A stretch of DNA of 64,000 nucleotides from Plasmopara viticola (taxonomy: Eukaryota; Oomycota; Peronosporomycetes; Peronosporales; Peronosporaceae). The notes beneath the pieces are model-generated. The model saw only the letters and a program-made list of their open reading frames with translations. It was not told the origin of the DNA and made no database searches. Numbering within the stretch: the first letter of the stretch is position 1; each line of letters opens with the position of its first letter. A program made the position numbers and the translations under genes. Positions 25,125-35,229 of this stretch are shown here, in pieces. Location: positions 1 to 64,000 of the forward strand of contig MBPM02000093.1 in the NCBI GenBank assembly GCA_001695595.3. Reading direction: 5' to 3'.

Positions 25125-27490
25125 GTTTGTACATTCTCTATGTCGTTATACTTTTAACAGCTCATTTTTTTAGTATATGAGTCTAAACATCGCAATTAGC
25201 CGATGTAGAGCGTATACAATGCACTACTATTCATTTGGCTTTCTGACACACGGAATAGAAACTCACTTTTCCGAGCCATTCTTACCTGAAGCTTTGGAGA
25301 AAAAAATAATTTATTGACGTAACACTGTGCTACGCGATATTTATGCCCTTAAATTGAGTCAATGATGTAATGTTCATCTCGCTTTGGTGACAATGCCGCA
25401 AGTTGGTCTCGTGAGACCAAAACCTCGATAATAATCACTAAAGGAATCCAGTGCAGCCATTACATCTTCTATCGCCAGTGCGATAAAAGTTGTCTTTGTA
25501 TTCTTTACTTCGATGACCATACCTCTGTTATGTCATTAGCTTTGCAACCCCTTATGAGTTTGTTGGAAACATTTCATAGAGCTCAAGCAGAGCTTACATT
25601 CGAAGAATTGGCTCAAAATTTTCGTGTCTTGATTCCGTTTCCTTATAAGAGTATGTAGCCTAGGGTAGTCATGACTTTCTGAAAGAGTAAATTGAGGTTT
25701 CAGTGTTAGGACCAGTGGTTTGGCAGGTTGCGATCTGCGACTGGTAACGTCTTGAAAAATAACAGAGATCAGAAAACTTATCCCGCCCTACTATTAAGCA
25801 AATAGCGACGGCATTCCCACTGCACATGGAAGCATTTCCCCTTTGTTTCGAGATTTATCCTCTAATTCTTGGCTCCTGAACGATGCAAGATTTGGTTGCA
25901 CGTGAGCTCGGCAAGACTTACGCACAAACTTGAGAGCTCTCTATATAAGCACTATAACGGAAAATTGGATTAGTCGCTTTTGTCAGTAACATCGGCTCCT
26001 GGTACAGATGCTCTATGCAAATGATATCTGGTATATATGCTGAAGAAGGGAGGGAAAGAGAAATCTTTTGCAAGTCAAAGATTTTGAATTGGCCATGCTC
26101 ATTCGCCTTGCTGCAAACAGATGGCACTAGCCCTCTCGAGGCTCACACTAATAGGACAAACTCGAAATACTTCGCACACCCCCAGATGGCGCACTACACT
26201 TCAAAAACCTTGGATCGTCATCTGACTCAATTGTTTTTGCCGCCAAAGTACGTGTACCATATTTGATCACGTTGACTTGCAGACCGCCATGTTGCTTTCT
26301 AAGCTCATTTTGGCAAATGTTTTACCCGACTTCATTAAGCTGTGAAGAAAAGGCTTCGTCGGTGAGCACACTGGACTTGGTGAAGTAACCTTGCCACTCC
26401 TCATGAAGTCTAATAATGTAGCATATTTTTTTCTTGCGAGAACACATCGCAGATCAACATATTTACAGCCATACTTCGTAAACAACCCAACGCTACCTTT
26501 CAATATATTGCTTCATTGTTGTTTACAACATCATGACTTGGAAGTTTTATAAAAAAACACACATTTTTCTGTGCAGAGATAGCAGTCAGAAAAATATACA
26601 ATTCTTCGATAATTAACTACTTATATTCCGGATCTAAAAGTGTAAAATTCGAAGTCAAAATACTTAAATGCTGAACAACAGTTATGCGATTTTATGTGCT
26701 ACTACAATCCCATCAGAGGCTGTATCCTTTTTTTGACTCACCAGAGTACTGTCACAAGTACTAAAAAGGTGCCTAACGTGCATCTTTGCGCCGACTCACT
26801 AGCCATGTAAATGGCCTCACCCAAAAAGTAGGTAAGTTCATGGCGATTTTAAAGCTAAGGAATTAAACTTAGATGCCCGTGTTGATAAGGTTGCTAGCGC
26901 TTAAGGATAGAAACAATAGGTAACGTCAAAGATGACAACGCGTTGTATATACCCAAAGTGCATTTAGTGACATGATCCATTGACGGAGTCGGACATGGAC
27001 TTCCATGTCCATGTCCTTATGATACCGGGTCTTTTTAATAGAGATGCTTTATTTGCCTCTTTTTGGTGTCCACTTTTTAAGTTAGCATATTCAATCGTGT
27101 ACCTTGTTCTGCTGACTACATCAGCCGAGTTTCACAAAAGCCAGAAGATTGTTGCCGACAGAAAGCTGGAGTTATAATTTCAGGCCTACTCTCAAGCTTC
27201 TTTCTCGAACAGATGCAAGCAGTTATAGCTTTCAGTCCACCTCAGCACAATTTTTTTTGGCGTGCCTTAAACGACGCTGACTGGCCATCTGTCGGCAGAC
27301 GGTTCAATGCAGACATATCTTACTTTTGGAACAGCATTTGTCAAAGCTTAGAGACAGGGTCATGTCAAGGAGGCCACGGCATTCAACGGCTTGTAAGAAA
27401 AGCCTCAGAGTTTGCTTTCCAGTCATATGATTTAAACACATGCCGAACACTCCATTTTGCGCAGGTATCAGACTTTCACTATGCCTATGT
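25125..27490. other. Intergenic, no recognised gene
   Basis: AT-rich, with no recognisable coding sequence. The only structure noted is a 10-bp-arm inverted repeat, GGACATGGAC...GTCCATGTCC, at 26991-27016. Confidence 0.5.
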
Positions 27491-27499
27491 CGCCATTAA

Positions 27500-27780
27500 C
27501 TGAGCGAAGCCGTAGACAAAGCTGCGACTAATGCACTTCATTAGTGCGCCATAAACCAATGTACCGCCAAGGAAATGGCGCGTGAGCTGCGCGGCTGACC
27601 TTCTGGTAGGTCTCACAAATCTTCTCATATTTGGCCACCCACTTGTACATGTGGAACCACCAATATGTTGTATTGACCGAGTGAGATTATTTTCTTTTGT
27701 TAAGTGACCGACGATTGAAAAGGCGTGTGTTTCCAAAAGTATATCATACTTCAGACCCTCGTCAAGGACCTAATTTGGAT
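27500..27780 (-). pseudogene. Decayed membrane-protein gene fragment A
   Basis: On the minus strand one frame reads DEGLKYDILLETHAF then a VGHLTKENNLTR segment, and after a one-base shift near 27668 continues NTTYWWFHMYKW, KYEKICETYQKV and APFPWRYIGLWRTNE to a stop. The aromatic-rich, continuous character across the shift suggests a real but broken gene. The VGR/VGH...N...YWW pattern recalls the relic at 51607-52076. Family unknown. Confidence 0.5.
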
Positions 27781-30549
27781 CTGCCAAATGCAAGCAGATC
27801 ACTTGCCCAATAATACCAATTTGATAGAGAATGCGGTCTGAAAACTCACCATTTAACTTTGGCATTTTTGCCTGCGATAAAAAGTCGCACTTAGGTACGT
27901 TTGATTTTGCATGCCAAACACGTAAGCTCGTTTATAGATGCTAGTACTAGGTTTGTTTCGCAATATTTTTTTCAACGAGCACATTTTAATCTTGTCTTTA
28001 GTGCAAAAGCTCTATTTCGCGTAAAATGATAGTCATTTGCTATTTAGTATGACAAATGAGGCGCAAGGATTTGTGATCTTATTCGCACTTAGAAATTTAA
28101 TAGCGCTCACCTCATGGCGAGTAACAAGACAAAAGTCTTTTTCTCAACCTCCTCTCGGATTTGGTATTTTTCACGTACCCTCGCTTGCAGAGCGATTGTT
28201 GCCTATATTGTCAGCGCTCGAGTCGATTGGAACTTCATCCGAGTCAGCGCGATCTAAGTTGCCTCTTTCGTTTTTTCGCATGTACTCGAATGAGTTGGGT
28301 GCAAGACGGTTGTTTAGGTCATCTTTGAGCATATCCGCGCTTATTTATCGAAGGGGAAACGCACCAATAATAAGAGCCATCAAATCGTTTAGCTCAAGCG
28401 CACATTTACGAAGCTTGCGCTTTGTTGCTAGCTGATAAGGAAGCTCGAGTCAAATTTTACCGGAAGAATCTTTTCTCTTAATTGTACGGATTCACAAGAT
28501 ACAGGACAGTGACGTGATGTGTTCCACGAGCTAATGCCCAGCTCGCCTTCCAGATTAGACAGTGAGAATACCACGCGCATTTGTAATTTAGCTTTATTAG
28601 CCGCTTTGACTCTGGTCTAGATCTTTTTTGGCACTTTTTCCATCAAAGGTGGAAATTGTTATTTACCATTTGGACGAAAACCCAATATGCGCTAGCGCCT
28701 GGGTTGCTATGCATGTTCTACCTTACAAAATACTTAGCTCGTATAGCTTGTACGTTCTAATTTTTTTCGACTGCCAGATCGCAAAGGATTCATAATATAA
28801 CGTCTGCTTGGGTCCATAAAGCTTCTAACTTTTTCGAGCAGCGTTAACTGCGCGACCGACAGATGAAAGTCGGTGGTTTGATCCTTCTCGGGGCCTAGGG
28901 TTTAGGATGACATTCAACAATCATTTGGAACCAGGTGTGACGGAATCTCACAGCAAGGTGTATAGAAGAATTCGTGGGATGTTCCACTTAAAAATGAAGC
29001 AATATAGCGCACCCTTACATCCTCGTAGCACATTTTAATATCCAGCCGACTACAACGTGTTGCTAAGGTTTTCTTTGGGTCGGTGCTTTGTTGGAAATAC
29101 GACACGACATTCTGATAAGTGATTGACGGTACTTTCCGACATACCTTGACAGATCCTGTAGTCACTGCACCCTAATGACTTCAACTGGCGAACAATGAGT
29201 TGGCTGTTTAGGATGCTGTTGAAGCAAAAGCTACACTGTCCAATGAAATGCTGGAGAAAGTGACACTCATACATCTACATTAACAACAATGGCAGAAGCT
29301 GCAAAAAGCTACTAAGACTGCTAAAATTTGCTACCAGTAATTCTTCCAGTGAGACATATTACGCAAACCGAAGTAAAGGATAAATGGATTTGTAATGTGG
29401 TAACACACTTTCCATATACAGCTCAAATTGCATTCAAGTTGATTCCTTGGCCGGCTTCCGCTTCGTGCCTTGTGAATAGTATAGATTGACGGTGAAGAGG
29501 GTGTCGACGTTGATGTAATGTCAAAACCTCATGCGCCTCCACTAACGCGTCGAGGATCATTGCTTAGTTCGAGCGAAATTCAAGGTGACGATCTCGCCCG
29601 AGGCTTTCCACGTGGCATTTTTTAAAAAACAAGAAGTGGTGTTAGTAGTAAAGCGACATTTTTTGCGATAACAAAGAACTCGCCTGGGAACATAAGACTA
29701 GGTCTGCGCTACACCGTACTTAGTGGTTACGGTGCACCGTCGTATCTCGTTTGTTAACTTGGCATCTCGCAAAGTATGTTTCGCACAAGAGCCTCATCAA
29801 TATGCTAGTAAGAAGAAGCTACCGAAAGAGACTCAACAATTTATTTATGGTCTAAATTCGTGCCGACTAGTTCTTCCTGCTGACCGAATTTTGTCTCGTG
29901 CGAACAGTCTTCGTACCGTCCTTCGTTAGACCGAGCGCTAGGGCACTCGTTTTCGATGAATTGTCCCGCTGTAATGGGCCTAAAGCGCGTAATTGTCTTG
30001 CACGTTGCTCGAAGGAAACAAGTTCAACTCTGTTTCACTATCGGCGGGAGGCGGAGATGTCCCAACCAACCACTACATTCAGAAGATGGATCGTGATTGA
30101 CTAAATATGGGATGCGTCCAAAATATCAGCCAATCAGACAGAGGCACGTCGACGCGCGTCTAGGTGGTGACACGTGTCACATATCCTGCCTACACATGCA
30201 TCCATCCATGGATTCTAGCTACATATGCAATATGGATAGTGTGCGGGGACAACTCGCTACACTCGCTTTGAAACCAGCAGGGTGCGGGTAGTTACCACGC
30301 AATAATTTACGACAATGAAGAGCTCTCGTGCAACTGAGACAAGCTTGCTTTTCGTATCAAGGCGAAAAAGGCTAGCCTGACAAAGCAGAAGTTTACCAAG
30401 CTAGCAGATGTAGAGACCATATTCAGGCAGCTAGATATAGAAGCATCCTGACATCATGGTGCACTCCTTAGAAAAATTGTCTAGCTAGTGCCTACGCCGA
30501 CGTTTGCATTCTACTAGGAGCCTGCCAATATATACTATAGAGCGTTTGA
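27781..30549. other. Intergenic, no recognised gene
   Basis: AT-rich. An open frame of 132 codons at 28037-28435 (plus) and a hydrophilic frame of about 54 codons opposite it have no recognisable domain; both are left uncalled. Confidence 0.45.
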
Positions 30550-30565
30550 TCAGTAAACGGTACAA

Positions 30566-30644
30566 CAATATGGGTCGGATTGCTAGCAGCAAATCGCGTT
30601 AGAGACAGCTTAGTCCTAGCGCGTGGGTTCCGGTAGCTTAAATC
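30566..30644 (+). mobile_element. Short SINE-like insertion, 79 bp
   Basis: The 79-bp unit is bounded by perfect 16-bp direct repeats, TCAGTAAACGGTACAA (30550-30565 and 30645-30660), typical of target duplications made by LINE-type target-primed insertion. Its body is related to 24003-24077. GGGTTCCGGTAGC vaguely resembles a tRNA B box, but no tRNA fold is evident and it has no simple tail. Confidence 0.65.
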
Positions 30645-30660
30645 TCAGTAAACGGTACAA

Positions 30661-31321
30661 GGCATTGACAAAGATGTACTTGTGGGAGATATTGGCCCTT
30701 CTCTTTCAATAAGTAGAAAAAAAGTTGCTTTACAAAGTTGGGCCACCATCGACTTGTATGCCAACAAAGAGCACAGACACCACAAGATGTGCCTGATTTT
30801 TCCAAAAAGCTCTTTTTCACGCCGTATCCCGAGCACCTTTGCAAAGCCAAATGATGTGTGCTAGCATGTTCAACGAGGCAGGCCTTTTGCCTGTAAAGCG
30901 AGGACAACAGCAGCTTCGTGACATGAGTTAAAAAAATGGGTTCCTTCCTCTGGCAACGTTATCGTAACATCTTTGTATTGAATTCAAGCAAAGTCCGTCC
31001 TCCGTATCTTGCTAGTGTTCTGACGTTACTCCACCTAATCCGCTCCCCACCATTCGTTATCGCCATCACCATGTTCGCGATCTGATCGGTTGTTTCGGGC
31101 AAGGATACCATGGGTGGCAGGGCAGCGAGCATCAGGGATCGGTCCCAATCTTGGGTCTCTTACATTTGATCGACAACGACAGACCCTACTACTCCCCAAA
31201 CCGCCTGGCACGACTCTCTATAATTTAATCCCAGCCAAAGCCTTGGAGCCCCACCATCTCCCCTACCTTTACCGTAAGCCGATGGGCTGACTTTTTTCTC
31301 ACATGTCACTTGTCGAACAGC
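30661..31321. other. Upstream region of 14-Cys copy 3
   Basis: No gene is recognised. An out-of-frame ATG at 31303 opens a 68-codon frame overlapping the start of the downstream gene. Confidence 0.45.
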
Positions 31322-32584
31322 ATGGGCGGGCCGGACGCGCGCGTCGAGCGCGACGCCAGGGAAACGTTTCTGCCTCCACCCGCGCCACTGCCTCCTTCCC
31401 CGACCTTTGGTACACCATGCGGTACCGACAGTTCGCGTGCCAATGCCTCGGTTGGCGACTTGGAGGAGGTCCAAACGACGTCGAACGACGTCGACGTCGC
31501 GACGCCTAGTCCGTCGGACTGGACATCCGGCAATCTGTGCCTTTACGACCCGCCGAGAAGTGATGGCTGTACCGAGCCTCGATCGTGTCGTGACTGCCTC
31601 AATGTCGACGTGCACGCGTCGTATAGCTGTCTCGTGAACCAATACGGGCGCTGTGTACAAAAGACGCCGTCCACGTATGTAAAAGCGCTGGATTTTCGGT
31701 ACCAGAATGCCTCGAATGACGGGCATCAGGGCGTGCGACAGCAAGTGCAATTCCTGGCCGACGAAGTGGATTATTGCCACTTGGACGACTCGAGATGCCA
31801 AGAGTGTCGAGCCACCATGTTTAAAGACGTCATGGAAGGAGACATTAATGACTCGTTGACTAAATTCTGCTACGGTGACGATGGATGTGTGTGCATTGCA
31901 GTGTGTGAGGCCCCTGTCTGGAAGACCACTATTGGCTTGACCATATGCAACGGTAGCGTGGTGGAGACTGATTTCAAACAACATCAGTATGGTGCCACCA
32001 CCGAACAAGACGGGCGAGAAGGCTTCTCACTCGTAAATGTCTTGATGGGGGTGGTGGGAGGAGTGGCGGCAACGCTATTAGCCATTGCCGTGGCCATACA
32101 CGTCCATAAACGTCGCACCAATGCAAGTGGAACAAGTGGGTCAAGTGGAGCTAATTCGTCGAACGAACAGAGCAGCAGTACCCAAGAAAATGGTACAGGG
32201 GACGGGTCTGTACCACGACGAGAACCCGTGGCGCCTACCTTGAATCTATTTGGCTGGCAATCGATGCAGTCTGAATTAATTGAACGAGAGCAATTGTTAC
32301 TGGCTGGCATTGAGGACTTTTCAGGCGTGAGAACGGGATACTTGCAACTGCTGGACGTCGATGCCTCGGCCCCGCCATCAGAAGAGGACGAGGTTCGGCA
32401 CCAGTGCTGCTGGTTCCATTGGCAGGTGCATCCGCGCCATCGTTGTCGCCATCGTCTCTGGCAACCGCTTCACGCGCTGCACCAACGGCCCCACCTGCTT
32501 CTCCGTCACTCCTCGAAGAGGAACTTTTGTAGACTGAAGACAGCGGCCTTTGTAAAGTATTTAATAGCACCACTCGTTCACTAG
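31322..32584 (+). CDS. 14-cysteine single-pass membrane protein, copy 3 (probable frameshift near C-terminus)
   Basis: As read, 420 residues from the first in-frame ATG. A Pro-rich, acidic N-terminus of about 70 residues precedes the family domain, spacing C-x9-C-x5-C-x2-C-x10-C-x7-C-...-C-x6-C-x2-C-x20-C-x5-C-x-C-x3-C-x13-C, with EPRSCRDCLN. A TM helix (VNVLMGVVGGVAATLLAIAV) is followed by basic HVHKRR, a Ser/Asn/Gly-rich linker and the tail motif LNLFGWQSM. After the acidic SEEDEV (about 32392) the current frame becomes an unlikely His/Arg/Cys/Trp-rich tail, while the frame obtained if one base were missing reads Ser/Ala/Pro-rich and ends EEELL at a stop at 32530-32532. So a one-base loss, real or technical, is likely. 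No signal peptide. Function unknown. Confidence 0.75.
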   Translation: MGGPDARVERDARETFLPPPAPLPPSPTFGTPCGTDSSRANASVGDLEEVQTTSNDVDVATPSPSDWTSGNLCLYDPPRSDGCTEPRSCRDCLNVDVHASYSCLVNQYGRCVQKTPSTYVKALDFRYQNASNDGHQGVRQQVQFLADEVDYCHLDDSRCQECRATMFKDVMEGDINDSLTKFCYGDDGCVCIAVCEAPVWKTTIGLTICNGSVVETDFKQHQYGATTEQDGREGFSLVNVLMGVVGGVAATLLAIAVAIHVHKRRTNASGTSGSSGANSSNEQSSSTQENGTGDGSVPRREPVAPTLNLFGWQSMQSELIEREQLLLAGIEDFSGVRTGYLQLLDVDASAPPSEEDEVRHQCCWFHWQVHPRHRCRHRLWQPLHALHQRPHLLLRHSSKRNFCRLKTAAFVKYLIAPLVH

Positions 32585-33258
32585 ATTTGTGGCTCTTGGT
32601 TGGTAATCCACAATCAGTCTTTCAAAGTACAACACGTTAATAGCGGATGGAAGCTTGCACGAAGATTTCGCGACAGGAACCGCAGCTAATCACCTGTCGT
32701 GCGCGTTGCGGTACATGTACCTCTCGATCTTGCTATCCGTACCAATCTTGTGGATCATTTGACGCAACCAATGCTGTTTACCTATCTTCTTGGGATCATC
32801 TATCCGGGCGACATGTTGCTTCTATCTCGGCGCAAATCACTGATGACAATCAGCTTTCCATCGCATATGTTTTGCAGCATTGAATTAGAAAAAAATAATT
32901 TGCAATAAATTAATCGCAAGGTAGTCAGGCATGCCTAAAATTTAATTAATTCCGTTGTGGTTTTAGAGTATTTAGCATAGTATCAGAATTGCGAGAAATA
33001 GCACTCACAAAAGTCATATCTTGGCTAAGCACTTAGTATAATAAAGGTAACAGAGCTCACCGGTATTGGCTTCTTGTGCTAGAAACTGGACCACAGCACA
33101 TCATGCTCGCACCGGCTGTACGACTGTACCGATGGTATAGCGGAGAGCACGGATCGATTTTGATAGTATTGTCTAGAACGCAACCCAATCAATCGTCTCT
33201 ACGCGTTCTCCTGTCAGAGTAGACGAGCTAGTCACGTCTCTCTCTCTCTCTCTCTCGT
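32585..33258. other. Intergenic between 14-Cys copy 3 and FBT gene 1
   Basis: AT-rich spacer of about 670 bp presumed to hold the 3' end of one gene and the promoter of the next. No separate gene is seen. Confidence 0.5.
33237..33256 (+). repeat. (TC)10 microsatellite at a start codon
   Basis: Ten TC units end two bases before the ATG of the FBT transporter at 33259. It lies in the presumed 5' UTR; length variation would change leader length and spacing to the start. Confidence 0.85.
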
Positions 33259-35229
33259 ATGGGACGGCTTACGTTCTCAGGGTACGATGACGGAGAGGCT
33301 GTACGCACGGGAAGGGCGCATGACATGGCAAGCAATAGTATAGAATACAACCAATCCCACGGCCTGTTAAGCTTGGAACGGAATGTGTTTACGCAAAAGC
33401 TCAAAGAACGAGGCGTGGAAGCAGATCTTCGCGGCAACAATGTCCTCGCGTCCGTCCCGATCCTCGGTCGAGCCACCAATGCCCTCATGGAATCCATCGT
33501 AATGATGGATGGCGTTCCTTCCGTCGGACAGAGTCCCACGTACGGAAAGCGAGTGGCATCGCAGGACGACGCGTCCGTGCCCTTCCCTGCCCTGACGCGC
33601 AAGTTTGAGCTTCATCTCGTCTCGCAGCGACACTTTGGACTGCTCGTTTCGACGGGATGTGCGGGGATCTTGACGACGTGTCTTGAGAATGGCGTCTTGC
33701 CCCTCCTCGATTCCGAACTCGAGATGAAAAACTACCAAGCGGTCGCGGCGTCGGTATTGGTACTGCTTCCATGGACCTACAGTTTTGTCTGGGGCTTCGT
33801 TTCGGACGCGGTACCCATTATCAACTCGAGACGCAAAGCCTACATCATCCTCGCGTGGATGACGACCATGCTAGCGTGTTTTACCATGGCACTATTGGAT
33901 CAATATGTCACGTATCGAGCCGAGCGGAACGACCTGACGCCCGCCGATTTCTTACGACGAGCCAAAGGTCTCATGGCGCTGTACATTATCCTCCTAACTC
34001 TGACGAATTTTGGGTGTATCGTTGCCATTGTCATTGGCCAGACGTACGTCGTTGCGCAAACACGATTGGAAGGCATGACGCGGCGTGGTACAGCTCTTGG
34101 TACCCTCCTCGTGGCACAATTTACAGGAGAATTCATAGGGCAAGTCATTACGGACTACGCCCTCCTTCACGTCACGGCTCGGGGGATGGCGCCCACCCCC
34201 ACCCTCCGTCAAGTGATGCTCTTTTTTGTGTTTTATACACTCGTCCCATTAATCGCGCTCTGCGTGGGGTTTTTTGAAAACCCCGACCCATTACCGATCA
34301 ATACCGCGCGAAACCGGGTGATTCGCGGCCCGCATGCGACCCCCGACGCGGAACTCCAGCGCGCGTACATGACGGCGGCGAATTCGTACCAACGGAGCAA
34401 ATTAGCGCTGCGTGGCCATTGGATCCGGCTCCGGAGTGCCCTTGGGAAGGAAGCGACGTCGCGCGTGCTGTTATTCTTTATTGGGTTTATCCTCTTGTCG
34501 GAATTCTCGCTGACGTACCCAATCACGCGGATTGAAGACTGGTGTGGCATCAATGCCACGGCCATTTCAACGCGCAATATCATGACACGCGTCTATGCGC
34601 TCGTGGCTGTTCTCGTGTGGAAATACGTCGTGTTGAATTGGGACTGGCGCTGGTTTGTCTTTTCGAGCTTCACCATTGTCACCGTGACGCCCCAATTCGT
34701 GTACTACATCATGGCCACGCTCGAACCGAGTGCACGGCATCTCAATATCTATGCGATTGTATCGGGTCTCACCGGGTGTATCCGCTCCGCCATGCGGATT
34801 CTCGTGCTGGCCATCACGGCGGAGATCGCACCGGTTGGCGGAGAAGGCGCGTTTCTCGGGATTGTCGTCTCGATGGCCTCGAGTATGCGACTGATGGCCA
34901 ACACCATCTCCAATGCCATTGGCTTTTTATTTGTGCACGTCAAAACGTCGGCAAATAGCCGTATGGACCCCGACCGGATGCAAGTGGCGTTTGCATTGGT
35001 TTTATCCTACATTATCAAAGTCATTGCCCTCGTCGCGCTCGTGTTTTTGCCCAAGCAAAAGCGGGCATTGCAACGCTTGCATCGATTTGGGAACACGAAT
35101 GACAAGTGTACCACGTGCTGGATCATTGGGTGCCTTGCCGTCTCGTTCCTCGTTAGTACGGTCTTTAACATCTTGGCCATTGCCCCCGCAACGTCATGTA
35201 TGCGTATCGTTGGCGGCAGCGGCTGTTGA
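33259..35229 (+). CDS. Folate-biopterin transporter (FBT/BT1 family), copy 1
   Basis: A 656-residue polytopic membrane protein. After a cytoplasmic N-terminus of about 120 residues come around twelve hydrophobic segments in the order of the BT1/FBT family of the major facilitator superfamily. Diagnostic blocks are LPWTYSFVWGFVSDAVPI followed by SRRKAYIILAW (the D-x-x-PI-x(4)-RRKxY loop), IGQTYVVAQTR and AEIAPVGGEGAFLG. Family members move folates, pterins or S-adenosylmethionine, normally at the plasma membrane; the substrate here cannot be told. Oomycetes have many FBT paralogues. The frame is intact and intronless, and the start is a true ATG after a (TC)10 tract. The paralogue at 45003-46958 shares the layout and the C-terminal end HIVGG(A)GC/RIVGGSGC. 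Confidence 0.92.
   Translation: MGRLTFSGYDDGEAVRTGRAHDMASNSIEYNQSHGLLSLERNVFTQKLKERGVEADLRGNNVLASVPILGRATNALMESIVMMDGVPSVGQSPTYGKRVASQDDASVPFPALTRKFELHLVSQRHFGLLVSTGCAGILTTCLENGVLPLLDSELEMKNYQAVAASVLVLLPWTYSFVWGFVSDAVPIINSRRKAYIILAWMTTMLACFTMALLDQYVTYRAERNDLTPADFLRRAKGLMALYIILLTLTNFGCIVAIVIGQTYVVAQTRLEGMTRRGTALGTLLVAQFTGEFIGQVITDYALLHVTARGMAPTPTLRQVMLFFVFYTLVPLIALCVGFFENPDPLPINTARNRVIRGPHATPDAELQRAYMTAANSYQRSKLALRGHWIRLRSALGKEATSRVLLFFIGFILLSEFSLTYPITRIEDWCGINATAISTRNIMTRVYALVAVLVWKYVVLNWDWRWFVFSSFTIVTVTPQFVYYIMATLEPSARHLNIYAIVSGLTGCIRSAMRILVLAITAEIAPVGGEGAFLGIVVSMASSMRLMANTISNAIGFLFVHVKTSANSRMDPDRMQVAFALVLSYIIKVIALVALVFLPKQKRALQRLHRFGNTNDKCTTCWIIGCLAVSFLVSTVFNILAIAPATSCMRIVGGSGC

Noticed and set aside
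26991..27016. 10-bp-arm inverted repeat
   Set aside because: No gene nearby and no sign of function; chance palindromes of this size are expected in 64 kb.
28037..28435. 132-codon plus-strand frame
   Set aside because: Composition is Ser/Leu/Arg-rich without a recognisable domain and the opposite strand looks as coding-like.
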